Below are positions 53,408 through 62,096 of a DNA stretch of 64,000 bases, piece by piece. A program made the translations under genes and the position numbers. How positions within the stretch are numbered: position 1 is the first letter of the stretch; each line of letters begins with the position of its first letter. The notes under the pieces were generated by a model, which was not told the origin of the DNA, searched no databases, and worked only from the letters and a program-made list of their open reading frames with translations. The stretch comes from Butyrivibrio sp. FCS014 (lineage in GTDB: Bacteria; Bacillota; Clostridia; Lachnospirales; Lachnospiraceae), in assembly GCF_000526935.1 (NCBI RefSeq), contig NZ_JAHA01000003.1:434001-498000 (forward strand), given 5' to 3'.

Positions 53408-54541
53408 ATGGAGTATTTAAAGAAGTATAAGATAGTTGATTATGATTTTATGCTGGTATTAATGGTGGTGGCACTTACTGCCTTTGGTATTGTGTCCGTA
53501 AGTTCCGCTGATCCCAGCTACTTCAGGAAGCATATTATCGGCTTTGCCACTGCGCTGGGACTGATGATATTTGTTTCTCTTCTGGATTATACCTTTATTA
53601 CAGGTAAACTTTATCTGATCATCTATCTTATAAACATAGTTTTATTAGGACTTGTAATGTCACCTCTTGGCAGTAATACCAACGGTGCCCAAAGGTGGAT
53701 AAACATAGGCGGCTTCACATTTCAGCCCTCTGAGGCAGCCAAAATTTTATTGATTTTATTTTATGCGCAGTTTATCATGAAATATAAGGATAAAGTCAAG
53801 AATCTGGGCTTTATCATCATATGTTTGCTGTTATTGATACCACCTCTGGGCCTCATAGCAATGCAGCCCGATCTTTCCACCTGTATCATGATTGTTGTGA
53901 TCTTTTCCATTATAGTTTTTGTTGCGGGGATCAACTGGAAAATTGTTGCTGCTGTACTTGGTGTGTCAATACCTGCAGTATTGTTTGTAATATACAATGC
54001 TGTACAGGGAGACAGCGGCATCCTGCATGATTATCAGCAGAGAAGAATACTTGCCTGGCTTCATCCCGAGGACTATGCCAATTCCGAGGCTTATCAGACT
54101 CTGAATTCCATGATGGCCATCGGTTCCGGCCAGCTTTACGGCAAGGGCTACAATACCAACGAGATCAGTTCCGTATTAAACGGCGGATTCATTTCCGAAT
54201 CTCAGACAGACTTTATCTATACCGTTATCGGTGAAGAATTCGGATTTGTTGGAGCGTGCATTGTAGTAGCATTTATTCTTTTAATATCTGTAAGATGCTT
54301 CATGATTTCAATGAGAGCCAGGAATATGGCCGGACAGGTTATAGCTGCCGGTGTAGGTGCCTGGATAGGATTTCAGGGATTCCTTAATATGGGCGTTGCC
54401 ACGGGGGTTATGCCCAATACAGGCATTCCGCTTCCTTTTGTAAGTTATGGACTTACATCACTTTGGTGTTTATATGGTGGTATAGGCTTTGTGCTTAACG
54501 TCAAGCTGCAGAGCAACAAATATAATGTTGGGAGGGTATAA
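53408..54541 (+). CDS. rodA: peptidoglycan glycosyltransferase RodA (SEDS family)
   Basis: Polytopic SEDS protein of 377 residues with about ten membrane segments. Conserved segments: GAQRWINIGGFTFQPSEAAKI near the middle, QPDLSTCIMIVVIF, SQTDFIYTVIGEEFGFVGA and the C-terminal PNTGIPLPFVSYGLTSL. It polymerises glycan strands in lateral wall synthesis together with the PBP2 encoded just upstream. AAGGAAACTTTTT precedes the ATG, 11 bp after mrdA. Confidence 0.95.
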   Translation: MEYLKKYKIVDYDFMLVLMVVALTAFGIVSVSSADPSYFRKHIIGFATALGLMIFVSLLDYTFITGKLYLIIYLINIVLLGLVMSPLGSNTNGAQRWINIGGFTFQPSEAAKILLILFYAQFIMKYKDKVKNLGFIIICLLLLIPPLGLIAMQPDLSTCIMIVVIFSIIVFVAGINWKIVAAVLGVSIPAVLFVIYNAVQGDSGILHDYQQRRILAWLHPEDYANSEAYQTLNSMMAIGSGQLYGKGYNTNEISSVLNGGFISESQTDFIYTVIGEEFGFVGACIVVAFILLISVRCFMISMRARNMAGQVIAAGVGAWIGFQGFLNMGVATGVMPNTGIPLPFVSYGLTSLWCLYGGIGFVLNVKLQSNKYNVGRV

Positions 54542-54547
54542 GTTATA

Positions 54548-54943
54548 ATGAACATAGCACTTATAGCACACGACGCAAAAAAGAAACTTATGCAGAACTT
54601 CTGTATAGCATATAGGGGGATTCTCAGCAAAAACGATCTTTATGCGACCGGTACGACAGGAAGACTTGTAGAAGAGGTTACCAATCTGACTGTACATAAA
54701 TATCTCGCCGGACATCTTGGAGGAGCTCAGCAGCTGGGAGCTGCCATCGAACATAACGAGATTGATCTTGTTATTTTCCTCAGGGACGCACTTACAGTTA
54801 AATCTCATGAGCCAAGCGTCAACGACGTTATGACTCTTTGCGATATGCATAATATACCGGTTGCCACAAACCTTGCGTCTGCTGAACTTTTAATCAAATC
54901 ACTTGACAGGGGAGATCTTGAGTGGCGTGAAATGTACAAGTAA
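54548..54943 (+). CDS. mgsA: methylglyoxal synthase
   Basis: Converts dihydroxyacetone phosphate to methylglyoxal, a bypass of lower glycolysis under phosphate limitation. 131 residues: N-terminal LIAHDAKKKLM, TGTTGRLVEE, the phosphate-binding GGAQQLGAAI, and FLRDALTVKSHEPSVND containing the catalytic aspartate region. GGAGGG is ten bases before the ATG. Its position in the rodA operon is common in clostridia. It overlaps the next gene by 17 bp. Confidence 0.95.
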   Translation: MNIALIAHDAKKKLMQNFCIAYRGILSKNDLYATGTTGRLVEEVTNLTVHKYLAGHLGGAQQLGAAIEHNEIDLVIFLRDALTVKSHEPSVNDVMTLCDMHNIPVATNLASAELLIKSLDRGDLEWREMYK

Positions 54944-55892
54944 CAGACTGAAAGCTTTACCGGTCATTTTTCTTTTAATATTTTCCATAACAGGCTGCGC
55001 AGGTTTTACCTACGGAGCCCCTTATTCTGTTTCATCCTCACCGGAATCAGCAAATGAAGACAATGTATATCCTACCTTTGCCTCGGATCTGTGTGTTGTA
55101 AATTCCGATATATCCGGATCGGATTTTGGAATCACGGATACGGCCAGCGGTGGTTTATTTGATTTGACCAGAAAAGAGACTTTATATGCCAAGAATGTCA
55201 ATGAGCAGGTACATCCCGCCAGTCTTACAAAGGTAATGACAGCTCTTGTTGCACTGAAAAACGGATCACTTGACCAGATTCTTGTTGCCGGAAGCGATGT
55301 ATATGTCAATGAGAGCGGAGCTCAGAAAATAGGCCTGAAAGAGGGCGATAGAATGACTCTTGACCAGGCGCTTCGTATCCTTCTGGTATATTCTGCAAAT
55401 GATGTGGCCAATATGATAGCTGCCAATATAGGCGGCTCTATAGAGAACTTTGTGGATATGATGAACAAGGAAGCAAAGAGCATCGGTGCTACAAATTCTC
55501 ATTTTGCCAATCCTCACGGACTTACCGCAGATGACCATTATGTTACCGCATATGATATGTATCTTATCTTTAATGCGGCAATGCAATATGATACCTTTAA
55601 CGAGATCATAAATACCAAGGAATATAACACCAATTACCAGAGTGCAAAGGGAGATACGGTAGATGTATCCATAAGCAGCACCAATGGATATATAAAAGGT
55701 GACCGACAGGCTCCTTCAGGAGTTACTGTTGTTGGAGGCAAAACCGGCACCACAAATGCCGCAGGTCATTGCCTTATTCTTCTTGCAAGGGATGTCAACG
55801 GAAAGCCTTATATTGCCGTTATTTTACGGGATCCCGACAATGGTGCGCTCTATGATGATATGACCGGATTGCTGTCGGAAATTGTTAATTAA
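54927..55892 (+). CDS. D-alanyl-D-alanine carboxypeptidase (DacF/PBP5-like)
   Basis: Trims terminal D-Ala from peptidoglycan stem peptides. The S11-family motifs are S-L-T-K (PASLTKVMTALVAL), S-A-N (VYSANDVANM) and K-T-G-T (GGKTGTTNAAGH). The start is taken as GTG 54927 with GGGGAG upstream; this gives an N-terminus with a hydrophobic core and a lipobox-like SITGC, so the protein may be a lipoprotein. A TTG at 54903 is an alternative. The C-terminal amphipathic anchor of classic PBP5 is not seen. About 321 residues. Confidence 0.9.
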   Translation: MKCTSNRLKALPVIFLLIFSITGCAGFTYGAPYSVSSSPESANEDNVYPTFASDLCVVNSDISGSDFGITDTASGGLFDLTRKETLYAKNVNEQVHPASLTKVMTALVALKNGSLDQILVAGSDVYVNESGAQKIGLKEGDRMTLDQALRILLVYSANDVANMIAANIGGSIENFVDMMNKEAKSIGATNSHFANPHGLTADDHYVTAYDMYLIFNAAMQYDTFNEIINTKEYNTNYQSAKGDTVDVSISSTNGYIKGDRQAPSGVTVVGGKTGTTNAAGHCLILLARDVNGKPYIAVILRDPDNGALYDDMTGLLSEIVN

Positions 55893-55894
55893 GG

Positions 55895-55923
55895 TTGTCT
55901 TTTAAGCGGCAATAAACTATAAT
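55895..55923 (+). promoter_or_regulatory. sigmaA promoter of the P-loop gene
   Basis: TTGTCT (55895-55900), a 17-bp spacer and perfect TATAAT (55918-55923), right after the carboxypeptidase stop codon. Confidence 0.75.
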
Positions 55924-55961
55924 ATTTTTATAAAAATTCTTACTTGCAGGAGGGTATGCCG

Positions 55962-56381
55962 ATGGTTCAGTTAATTGTTGGGAAAAAGGGAAAAGGAAAG
56001 ACTAAATGCCTGTTGGACAAGGTTAACACCGAGGTAAAGAACGTTCTTGGAAGTGTGGTTTTTCTTGACAAGAACACCAAGCACATGTATGAACTTAACA
56101 ACAAGATCCGTTTAATTGTAGTTTCTGATTTCATGATCACAAGCCCTGATGAGTTCATTGGATTTGTCAGTGGTATCATTTCACAGGACCACGATCTCCA
56201 GCAAATGTATTTCGATAGTTTTCTCAATATTTCATGCCTTGAGGGCAAGGATATCACAGATACCATCACAAAGCTCGAGAAACTTGGCGAGAAGTTCGGT
56301 ATTGAATTTGTTCTCAGCCTTTCAATGGATGAAGCTGAACTCCCTGAGAGTCTTAAATCCAAAATCGTGATCTCACTCTAA
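55962..56381 (+). CDS. small P-loop protein of unknown function
   Basis: 139 residues starting at ATG 55962, seven bases from AGGAGGG. The N-terminus holds a Walker A-like sequence, VGKKGKGKTKCLLDKV. A possible Walker B hydrophobic strand is KIRLIVVSDFM or IEFVLSLSMDEAE. No other domain is recognised. Lachnospiraceae genomes carry such a gene near sepF, sometimes labelled PilT-like, but no pilus genes are here. It has its own promoter and terminator. Confidence 0.7.
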   Translation: MVQLIVGKKGKGKTKCLLDKVNTEVKNVLGSVVFLDKNTKHMYELNNKIRLIVVSDFMITSPDEFIGFVSGIISQDHDLQQMYFDSFLNISCLEGKDITDTITKLEKLGEKFGIEFVLSLSMDEAELPESLKSKIVISL

Positions 56382-56400
56382 TACAATAGAATATTACATA

Positions 56401-56430
56401 TAAGCCGCGGGGCCTTCCGCGGCTTATATT
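56401..56430 (+). terminator. terminator after the P-loop gene, with the intron inserted just behind it
   Basis: Perfect 10-bp stem TAAGCCGCGG/CCGCGGCTTA with loop GGCCTT, followed by TATT. The group II intron begins six bases further on, so any longer T-run has been interrupted or displaced. Confidence 0.75.
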
Positions 56431-56907
56431 CTGATGTGCGCCTAGCGGCGCACGTTTCTAACGGGTTAAAGTCCCGAATCCGCCCGGTAGTGGGAAGGAT
56501 ATAGCCGAAGGCAAGGGTGTCCGCCGCGAGGTGGAATCTGAAGGAAGCTGGATGTGGGGAACATACTAACCCACGGGCAAATCTCTGGTCTGACGTACAG
56601 AAATCTCATATGAGGTTATGCATGAGGGTAAGGCTGCATCACAAGTCGAAGCCCAATAACTACACGGAATCATGCATGATAAATGAGGCAGATGGATGGA
56701 GAGGAAGAAACGTGTGGTACCTAGGGAGGTCTGCGTGAAATGCTCTGAAAGGAGTAACCACCGTACAAGGAAACGAGGCGGTGCTGAACATGCAGAAGTC
56801 AGCAGAGGTCATAGTAGGGATATGGACATGGAAACATGGACATGCTGACCGAAGGACCGAATCAGTAGGAGTCTTAAGTATGACCGAGAAAGGAGGAATG
56901 ACCATTT

Positions 56908-58302
56908 ATGGCAGAAAACATTGAAAACAATGGCTGTTCGCAAAGAGATAATGCGGAACATGAAGGGTATGCGAAAGCGCGTAGGTCATTCAATCGGATA
57001 TGGAAAGAAAGAGACAGTGCACAGCCGAGACTCTTGGAAGCGATACTGTATAAAGACAACTTAAACAGAGCGTATAAGAGAGTGAAGGCAAACAAGGGAG
57101 CGCCAGGGATTGATGGCATGACCATCGAAGATGCACTTCCCTATCTTAAGGAACATCAGCAGGAGCTAACTGACCGTATATATCGGGGGAAGTACACTCC
57201 GTCGCCAGTCAGGCGAGTTGAGATTCCAAAACCAGATGGTGGTGTGCGAAAGCTTGGCATACCAACAGTGATAGACCGTATACTCCAGCAGGCAATAGCC
57301 CAACAGCTTATGCCGATCTACGAGCCACAGTTTGCGGATGGAAGCTATGGTTACCGTCCAAACAGAGATGCAAAAGGAGCAATACGAAAGGTCAAAGAGT
57401 ACGCAGAGCAAGGCTACACATTTGCTGTGGTTCTTGATTTATCCAAGTATTTCGATACCTTAAATCACGAAATCCTTATAAATCTTCTGCGGAAGAATGT
57501 AAAGGATGAGCGTGTGGTGCAGCTCATTAAACGCTATCTAAAGAGTGGCGTAATGGAAAATGGAGTGGTCATTGACACAGAGGAAGGCTCGCCACAAGGT
57601 GGTAATCTATCACCGCTTCTTGCGAACATCTACCTCAATGAGTTCGACCAAGAGTTTCTAAAGAGGGGTGTTCCTTGCATTAGATATGCAGATGACATCG
57701 TGCTCCTAGCTAGAAGCAAAAGGGCGTCTGAAAGACTCTTGGAAAGCAGTACGAGATATCTCGAAGAGAACATGAAACTCACGGTGAATCGGGAAAAAAG
57801 CCGTACTGTTAGTGTGTTTGCAATCCGAAATTTTAAATTCCTTGGCTTTGCATTGGGAAGGAACGGAAGTGGCATTTTTGTCAGAGTTCATCCAAAGTCA
57901 TGGAAGAAGTTCAAGTCAAAACTGAAAGATTTATCTTCCCGTAAGTCTGTGCAGTCTATCAAGCCTAGCCTTGAGAAAATCAAGGTATATGCTAGAGGAT
58001 GGCTCAACTACTACGGTATTGCAAGCATTAAGTGGAACGTCGATGACATCAACGGATGGCTCTATCACAGAATACGTATGTGTATATGGAAACAATGGAA
58101 GAAACCAAAGACAAAGGTACGTAATCTGATTAAGATGGGCGTGCCCGAGGACTTAGCATGGCGGGCTGGTAACAGCCGAAGAGGTCACTGGTTCACGTCG
58201 CATACTGTTGCAGTAAATATGGCAATGACAAAAGAAAGACTGATAAACAGTGGCTTTTATGATTTAGCCACAGCCTATCAGTCTGTGCACGTCAACTATT
58301 GA
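56908..58302 (+). CDS. ltrA: group II intron-encoded reverse transcriptase/maturase
   Basis: 464 residues. RT domain with NKGAPGIDGMTIED, RPLGIPTVIDRILQQA-type KLGIPTVIDRILQQAI, DLSKYFDTLNH, SPQGGNLSPLLANIYLNE, and the catalytic YADDIVLLARS. The maturase domain X/GIIM follows (YARGWLNYYGIA). It ends shortly after the maturase domain, so the HNH endonuclease domain is missing; mobility would rely on single-stranded or terminator-associated DNA targets. AAAGGAGGAATGACC precedes the ATG. The frame is intact. Confidence 0.95.
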   Translation: MAENIENNGCSQRDNAEHEGYAKARRSFNRIWKERDSAQPRLLEAILYKDNLNRAYKRVKANKGAPGIDGMTIEDALPYLKEHQQELTDRIYRGKYTPSPVRRVEIPKPDGGVRKLGIPTVIDRILQQAIAQQLMPIYEPQFADGSYGYRPNRDAKGAIRKVKEYAEQGYTFAVVLDLSKYFDTLNHEILINLLRKNVKDERVVQLIKRYLKSGVMENGVVIDTEEGSPQGGNLSPLLANIYLNEFDQEFLKRGVPCIRYADDIVLLARSKRASERLLESSTRYLEENMKLTVNREKSRTVSVFAIRNFKFLGFALGRNGSGIFVRVHPKSWKKFKSKLKDLSSRKSVQSIKPSLEKIKVYARGWLNYYGIASIKWNVDDINGWLYHRIRMCIWKQWKKPKTKVRNLIKMGVPEDLAWRAGNSRRGHWFTSHTVAVNMAMTKERLINSGFYDLATAYQSVHVNY

Positions 58303-58303
58303 A

Positions 58304-58335
58304 AGCGCCGTATACCGAACGGTACGTACGGTGCT
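58304..58335 (+). ncRNA. intron domain V (catalytic hairpin)
   Basis: AGC triad at 58304-58306, 9-bp lower stem, CG bulge, 4-bp upper stem and GAAC loop, directly after the maturase stop codon. Confidence 0.8.
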
Positions 58336-58401
58336 GTGAGAGGACGGCGGCTAGTCACCGCCTCCTACTTGATTAAGAATTTTCAAGGTTGATTATATAA
58401 G

Positions 58402-59793
58402 ATGGCAAGTGGCAAAGACCGCAAGGTTTCCAGATATCCTTCAAATCTGAATAACATAAACATAGGAATGGTGTTTTTTGCAGTAATGGCAATCTACATC
58501 ATTATTTCTGTTGTCACTTACATCAAAAAGGACCACATGGTGGGATACCAGGTAATGAATGGATCCCTTTCCTCCAATAATATCTACACAGCAGTCGCAT
58601 TAAGAACGGAGGAGATCGTTACCTCCGATACCGCAGGATATGTCAATTATTTCGCCACCGAGGGCGGAAGAGTGGCTGTCGGCAATCTGGTTTATACAGT
58701 GGATGAATCAGGGCAGCTATTGGAATATCTTAAGTCCCAGGGTTCTGAAGAGGTGGCCTTAAGCGATGAGGACCTTACGGAACTTAGAACACAGATAGTT
58801 AACTTCGATAGCTCTTTTGACCGGACAAATTTCAGACCCGTGTACGACTTCAAGGTGAGCCTTGACGGAACAGTACATAAGCTTTCCAATAACAGTATCC
58901 TGAACAACATTAAGACTCTTAACGAGAACAGCGGAACCCTTCAGTCCATCAATTACAGGTATTCGGGCGGCACGGGAATAGTTGTTTATTCAACTGACGG
59001 ATACGAAGATCTGACTTTGCAGCAGATGAACATGAGCCTAATGGATGAGAATGCCTATGAAAAGACTCAGCTTATCAACAACAATCTGGTTAAATCCGGT
59101 GATCCTGTCTACAAGCTCTGCACCAGTGAAGAATGGTCCGTTGTAATTAATGAGAATGACCCTGATAAAGTCAAAGTTCTGGAGGATCTTGAGTATGTAA
59201 AGGTCCGCTTTATCAAGAATCAGGATGAGTCCTGGGGTAAGGTCAGTACATTTACCAATGATGAAGGCGACACATTTGTGCAGCTGACATTTACAAACTC
59301 GATGCTCACCTTCTGCAGGGACAGATTCCTTAACATAGAACTTATAACAGAGGACGAGAAGGGACTGAAAATACCTGTTTCCTCCATTGTTTACAAGAAC
59401 TTCTATCTTGTGCCCAAATCATATATCATCAAGAATAATGACGGTACCACCGGTGTCCTTCGTGTTAAATATGATGAGCAGGGCAATGAGACCTCTGAAT
59501 TCGTGGATATAGAAGTTTACAGCGAGAATGAAACCGAGTATTACGTTGATGAAGAAGTCTTAAGATCCGGGGATCTTTTGATACTTACTGATTCCAACAG
59601 CAGGTTTACGGTAAGCAAGTCCGATTCCCTTATCGGTGTTTATAATATCAACAAGGGATATGCGGATTTCAGACAGATCACGGTGCTTTATCAGAATGAT
59701 GAATATGCCATTGTTAAACCAAATACCAATTATGGTTTAAATGTATATGATTATATAGTTCTGGATTCCAAAACTGTAGAGCAAGATAATTGA
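58402..59793 (+). CDS. HlyD-like membrane protein
   Basis: 463 residues. A basic cytoplasmic N-terminus (ASGKDRKVSRYP) is followed by one membrane helix (about residues 22-40, MVFFAVMAIYIIISVVTYI) and a large extracytoplasmic part with a biotinyl-lipoyl-like hairpin (GRVAVGNLVYTVDESGQ), as in HlyD/RND adaptor proteins. No partner transporter lies nearby. The gene recurs next to sepF in Lachnospiraceae, hinting at a link with envelope or division. Only a poor SD (AAGG 15 bases upstream) precedes the ATG; the intron lies 28 bp upstream. Confidence 0.75.
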   Translation: MASGKDRKVSRYPSNLNNINIGMVFFAVMAIYIIISVVTYIKKDHMVGYQVMNGSLSSNNIYTAVALRTEEIVTSDTAGYVNYFATEGGRVAVGNLVYTVDESGQLLEYLKSQGSEEVALSDEDLTELRTQIVNFDSSFDRTNFRPVYDFKVSLDGTVHKLSNNSILNNIKTLNENSGTLQSINYRYSGGTGIVVYSTDGYEDLTLQQMNMSLMDENAYEKTQLINNNLVKSGDPVYKLCTSEEWSVVINENDPDKVKVLEDLEYVKVRFIKNQDESWGKVSTFTNDEGDTFVQLTFTNSMLTFCRDRFLNIELITEDEKGLKIPVSSIVYKNFYLVPKSYIIKNNDGTTGVLRVKYDEQGNETSEFVDIEVYSENETEYYVDEEVLRSGDLLILTDSNSRFTVSKSDSLIGVYNINKGYADFRQITVLYQNDEYAIVKPNTNYGLNVYDYIVLDSKTVEQDN

Positions 59794-59819
59794 CATATAA
59801 TGTAATATTAAGTTAATAT
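59790..59819 (+). promoter_or_regulatory. promoter of sepF
   Basis: Perfect TTGACA (59790-59795), which includes the stop codon of the HlyD-like gene, an 18-bp spacer and TAATAT (59814-59819). Confidence 0.6.
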
Positions 59820-59860
59820 TATATGAGATTTGTTGGGTAAAATTGAGGAGCGAAAATATC

Positions 59861-60379
59861 ATGAGTATGATGGACAAATTTTTAAAAGCAATTCAGCTTA
59901 ATGGGGATGGAGACGACGAATACTACGACGAAGATGATTACAAGGCTCCCGGCAAGGAAGAGGTTCTTGATAATTCCACACCGGTAGGCAAGGACGAACC
60001 TGCTATCGACGCCAGCGAAGACAAGAAAAAGCCTATTCCGAGAGTTCCAAAGGGAAACGGCAACAGAAAGTCTCTTTCCGGAATGGAAGTTTGTGTTATC
60101 AAACCTACATCCGTAGAGGACGCAAGAGAGATCACAGAGACACTTCTTGCTAACAGGACAGTGGTTCTTAACCTTGAAGGACTTGATGTTGATGTGGCAC
60201 AGAGGATCATCGATTTCACATCCGGTTCCTGCTTCGCCATTTCGGGCAATCTTCAGAAGATCTCAAGATACATCTTTATTATTACACCTGCCAGCGTGGA
60301 TATTTCCGGTGATTTCCAGAATATCCTCTCAGGTACTTTCGGTGGAGGAATCGCCGAGGGACCTTCGCAGATAGATTGA
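59861..60379 (+). CDS. sepF: cell division protein SepF
   Basis: Membrane-binding partner of FtsZ in Gram-positive bacteria. The N-terminal amphipathic helix MSMMDKFLKAIQL is the membrane anchor; a negatively charged linker follows (EYYDEDDY). The C-terminal domain has the DUF552 core (VCVIKPTSVEDAREI, NRTVVLNLEGLDVDVAQRIIDF, GSCFAISGNLQKIS). The start is ATG 59861, ten bases from GAGGAG; TTG 59843 overlaps the ribosome binding site. 172 residues. lspA and rluD follow as in the Bacillus division cluster. Confidence 0.93.
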   Translation: MSMMDKFLKAIQLNGDGDDEYYDEDDYKAPGKEEVLDNSTPVGKDEPAIDASEDKKKPIPRVPKGNGNRKSLSGMEVCVIKPTSVEDAREITETLLANRTVVLNLEGLDVDVAQRIIDFTSGSCFAISGNLQKISRYIFIITPASVDISGDFQNILSGTFGGGIAEGPSQID

Positions 60380-60387
60380 AAATAAGA

Positions 60388-60424
60388 GGCTGTTGACATT
60401 AGTCTGGTCAACAGTCTTTTCTTT
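60388..60424 (+). terminator. terminator between sepF and aroB
   Basis: GGCTGTTGAC pairs with GTCAACAGTC (one G-U), 9-nt loop, then TTTTCTTT. It ends only a few bases before the aroB ribosome binding site. Confidence 0.8.
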
Positions 60425-60436
60425 GATAGGGGACAT

Positions 60437-61540
60437 ATGAATAAGAAAATTACAGTTAATTATGAAAACAAACCTTGCTATGACATTGTATTCGGAACAG
60501 ATTTTAGCGATCTTGCCTCAGAGATCAAGGCTCTTGGTTTTGAGGGCAGGAAGATTGCGATCATAACCGATACCAATGTGGAAGGGCTCTACGCCGAGGA
60601 AATAATGGAGCGTCTTTCGGAAGTTTCCGACAACGTATTTACCTATGCGATTCCTGCAGGTGAGAGCAACAAAAACTTAAGTGAAATTGAGGGAATTTAC
60701 GAAGCTCTGATAGAGAGGCACTTTGACAGACATGACCTTCTTGTTGCACTTGGAGGCGGAGTTGTGGGAGACATGTGCGGCTTTACGGCAGCTACATATC
60801 TTCGCGGTATCTCTTTTGTCCAGATTCCCACAACGCTTCTTGCGCAGACAGACAGCAGCGTAGGAGGCAAGACCGGAGTTGATTTTAACGGCATAAAGAA
60901 CATGGTAGGTGCCTTCTATATGCCAAAGCTTGTTTACATCAATGTATCCGTTCTGTCATCCCTTGACGGAAGGCAGTATGCATCAGGCTTTGCGGAGGTT
61001 ATGAAGCACGGTCTTATAAAGGATCAGAATTTCTACACCTGGCTTATAGAGAACATGTACGAAATCACAGACAGGGACCCTGAAGTGGTTCTTGAAATGG
61101 TTGAAAGAAGCTGCGATATTAAGCGTATGGTTGTGGAGAAGGATCCCACCGAGAAGAAGGACAGAGCACTTCTTAATTTCGGACATACTCTCGGACATGC
61201 CATTGAAAAGGCCAAGAATTTCGAGATGATGCACGGCGAATGCGTTGCTCTTGGCTGCGTTGCAGCTGCTTTTATCTCCTGGAAAAGAGACCTCATTTCC
61301 ATGGAAGAGTACTATGAAATCAGGGATATGTTCGTTCCTTTCGGACTTCCCATTTCCGTGGAAGATATCGATAAAAACGAAGTTCTTGAGCTTACAAAGT
61401 CCGATAAGAAAGCCGATTCCGACAAGGTGAAATTCATCCTTCTTAAGTCCATCGGAAAGGCATTTATTGATGATACCGTTACAAGAGATGAGATGGACAA
61501 GGCTCTTGATGAGATCATCTATATAGAGAATAACGATTGA
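60437..61540 (+). CDS. aroB: 3-dehydroquinate synthase
   Basis: Second step of the shikimate pathway, NAD- and metal-dependent. NAD-binding ALGGGVVGDMCGF, the segment FVQIPTTLLAQTDSSVGGKTGVD, and the metal-binding pattern with LLNFGHTLGHAIE and MMHGECVALG are all intact. 367 residues, normal. No other aro gene is nearby. GATAGGGGAC precedes the ATG and a terminator hairpin is immediately upstream, so its promoter is unclear. Confidence 0.95.
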   Translation: MNKKITVNYENKPCYDIVFGTDFSDLASEIKALGFEGRKIAIITDTNVEGLYAEEIMERLSEVSDNVFTYAIPAGESNKNLSEIEGIYEALIERHFDRHDLLVALGGGVVGDMCGFTAATYLRGISFVQIPTTLLAQTDSSVGGKTGVDFNGIKNMVGAFYMPKLVYINVSVLSSLDGRQYASGFAEVMKHGLIKDQNFYTWLIENMYEITDRDPEVVLEMVERSCDIKRMVVEKDPTEKKDRALLNFGHTLGHAIEKAKNFEMMHGECVALGCVAAAFISWKRDLISMEEYYEIRDMFVPFGLPISVEDIDKNEVLELTKSDKKADSDKVKFILLKSIGKAFIDDTVTRDEMDKALDEIIYIENND

Positions 61541-61553
61541 TACTGAGGTTTTT

Positions 61554-62096
61554 ATGAATACAAAAATGTCAAAAAAGAAAAAGATATTTCTTTTGGTGGA
61601 TATTCTGCTGATCATTGCTCTTGTGGCTCTTGACCAGTTCACCAAATACCTGGCTGTTGAGAATCTTCAGGACAAGCCGCCTTTTAAGATCATAGACGGA
61701 GTTCTGGAGCTGAATTTCCTTAAGAACAGTGGTGCGGCTTTCGGAATGCTGCAGAATCAGAAGGTCTTCTTTATACTTGTGGCAGTTCTTATCATCTTTA
61801 TCATTGCCTATGTGCTTTTCAGAATGCCTGATGACAAGAAGTACAATATAATGCATATTCTTCTGGTACTCATAGCCAGCGGCGCCGCAGGAAATATGAT
61901 AGACAGAGTACGTCAAGACTACGTGGTTGATTTTATTTACTTTGTAATAATCAATTTCCCCATATTCAATGTGGCGGATATATATGTAACGGTTTCAACG
62001 TTCCTTTTTGTTATCCTTTTCCTGTTCTACTATAAGGAAAATGACTTCAATTTCTTGAGCTTCAGACAGCAGAAGAAATTCAGGGAAATCAAGTGA
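61554..62096 (+). CDS. lspA: lipoprotein signal peptidase (signal peptidase II)
   Basis: Aspartic membrane protease that cleaves prolipoprotein signal peptides. Four membrane segments; conserved motifs DQFTKYLAVENL, FLKNSGAAFGML, GNMIDRVRQDYVVDFI (first catalytic Asp) and FNVADIYVTV (second catalytic Asp). 180 residues including a basic N-terminal and C-terminal tail. An ATG at 61566 is an alternative start. The end overlaps rluD by 4 bp, as often in lspA-rluD pairs. Confidence 0.95.
   Translation: MNTKMSKKKKIFLLVDILLIIALVALDQFTKYLAVENLQDKPPFKIIDGVLELNFLKNSGAAFGMLQNQKVFFILVAVLIIFIIAYVLFRMPDDKKYNIMHILLVLIASGAAGNMIDRVRQDYVVDFIYFVIINFPIFNVADIYVTVSTFLFVILFLFYYKENDFNFLSFRQQKKFREIK

Larger units (their letters stand above)
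56436..58373 (+). mobile_element. group II intron
   Basis: The 5' end GTGCGCC-TAGC-GGCGCAC forms the starting hairpin of domain I; about 470 nt of ribozyme domains follow before the reverse transcriptase gene. Domain V is at 58304-58335: AGCGCCGTA with TACGGTGCT, a 2-nt CG bulge, an upper TACC/GGTA stem and a GAAC loop. Domain VI follows with GGCGG/CCGCC and the element ends CTACTTGAT. The boundaries are inferred from these ends, within a base or two. It sits immediately 3' of a terminator stem, the usual target of class C introns. Confidence 0.85.
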
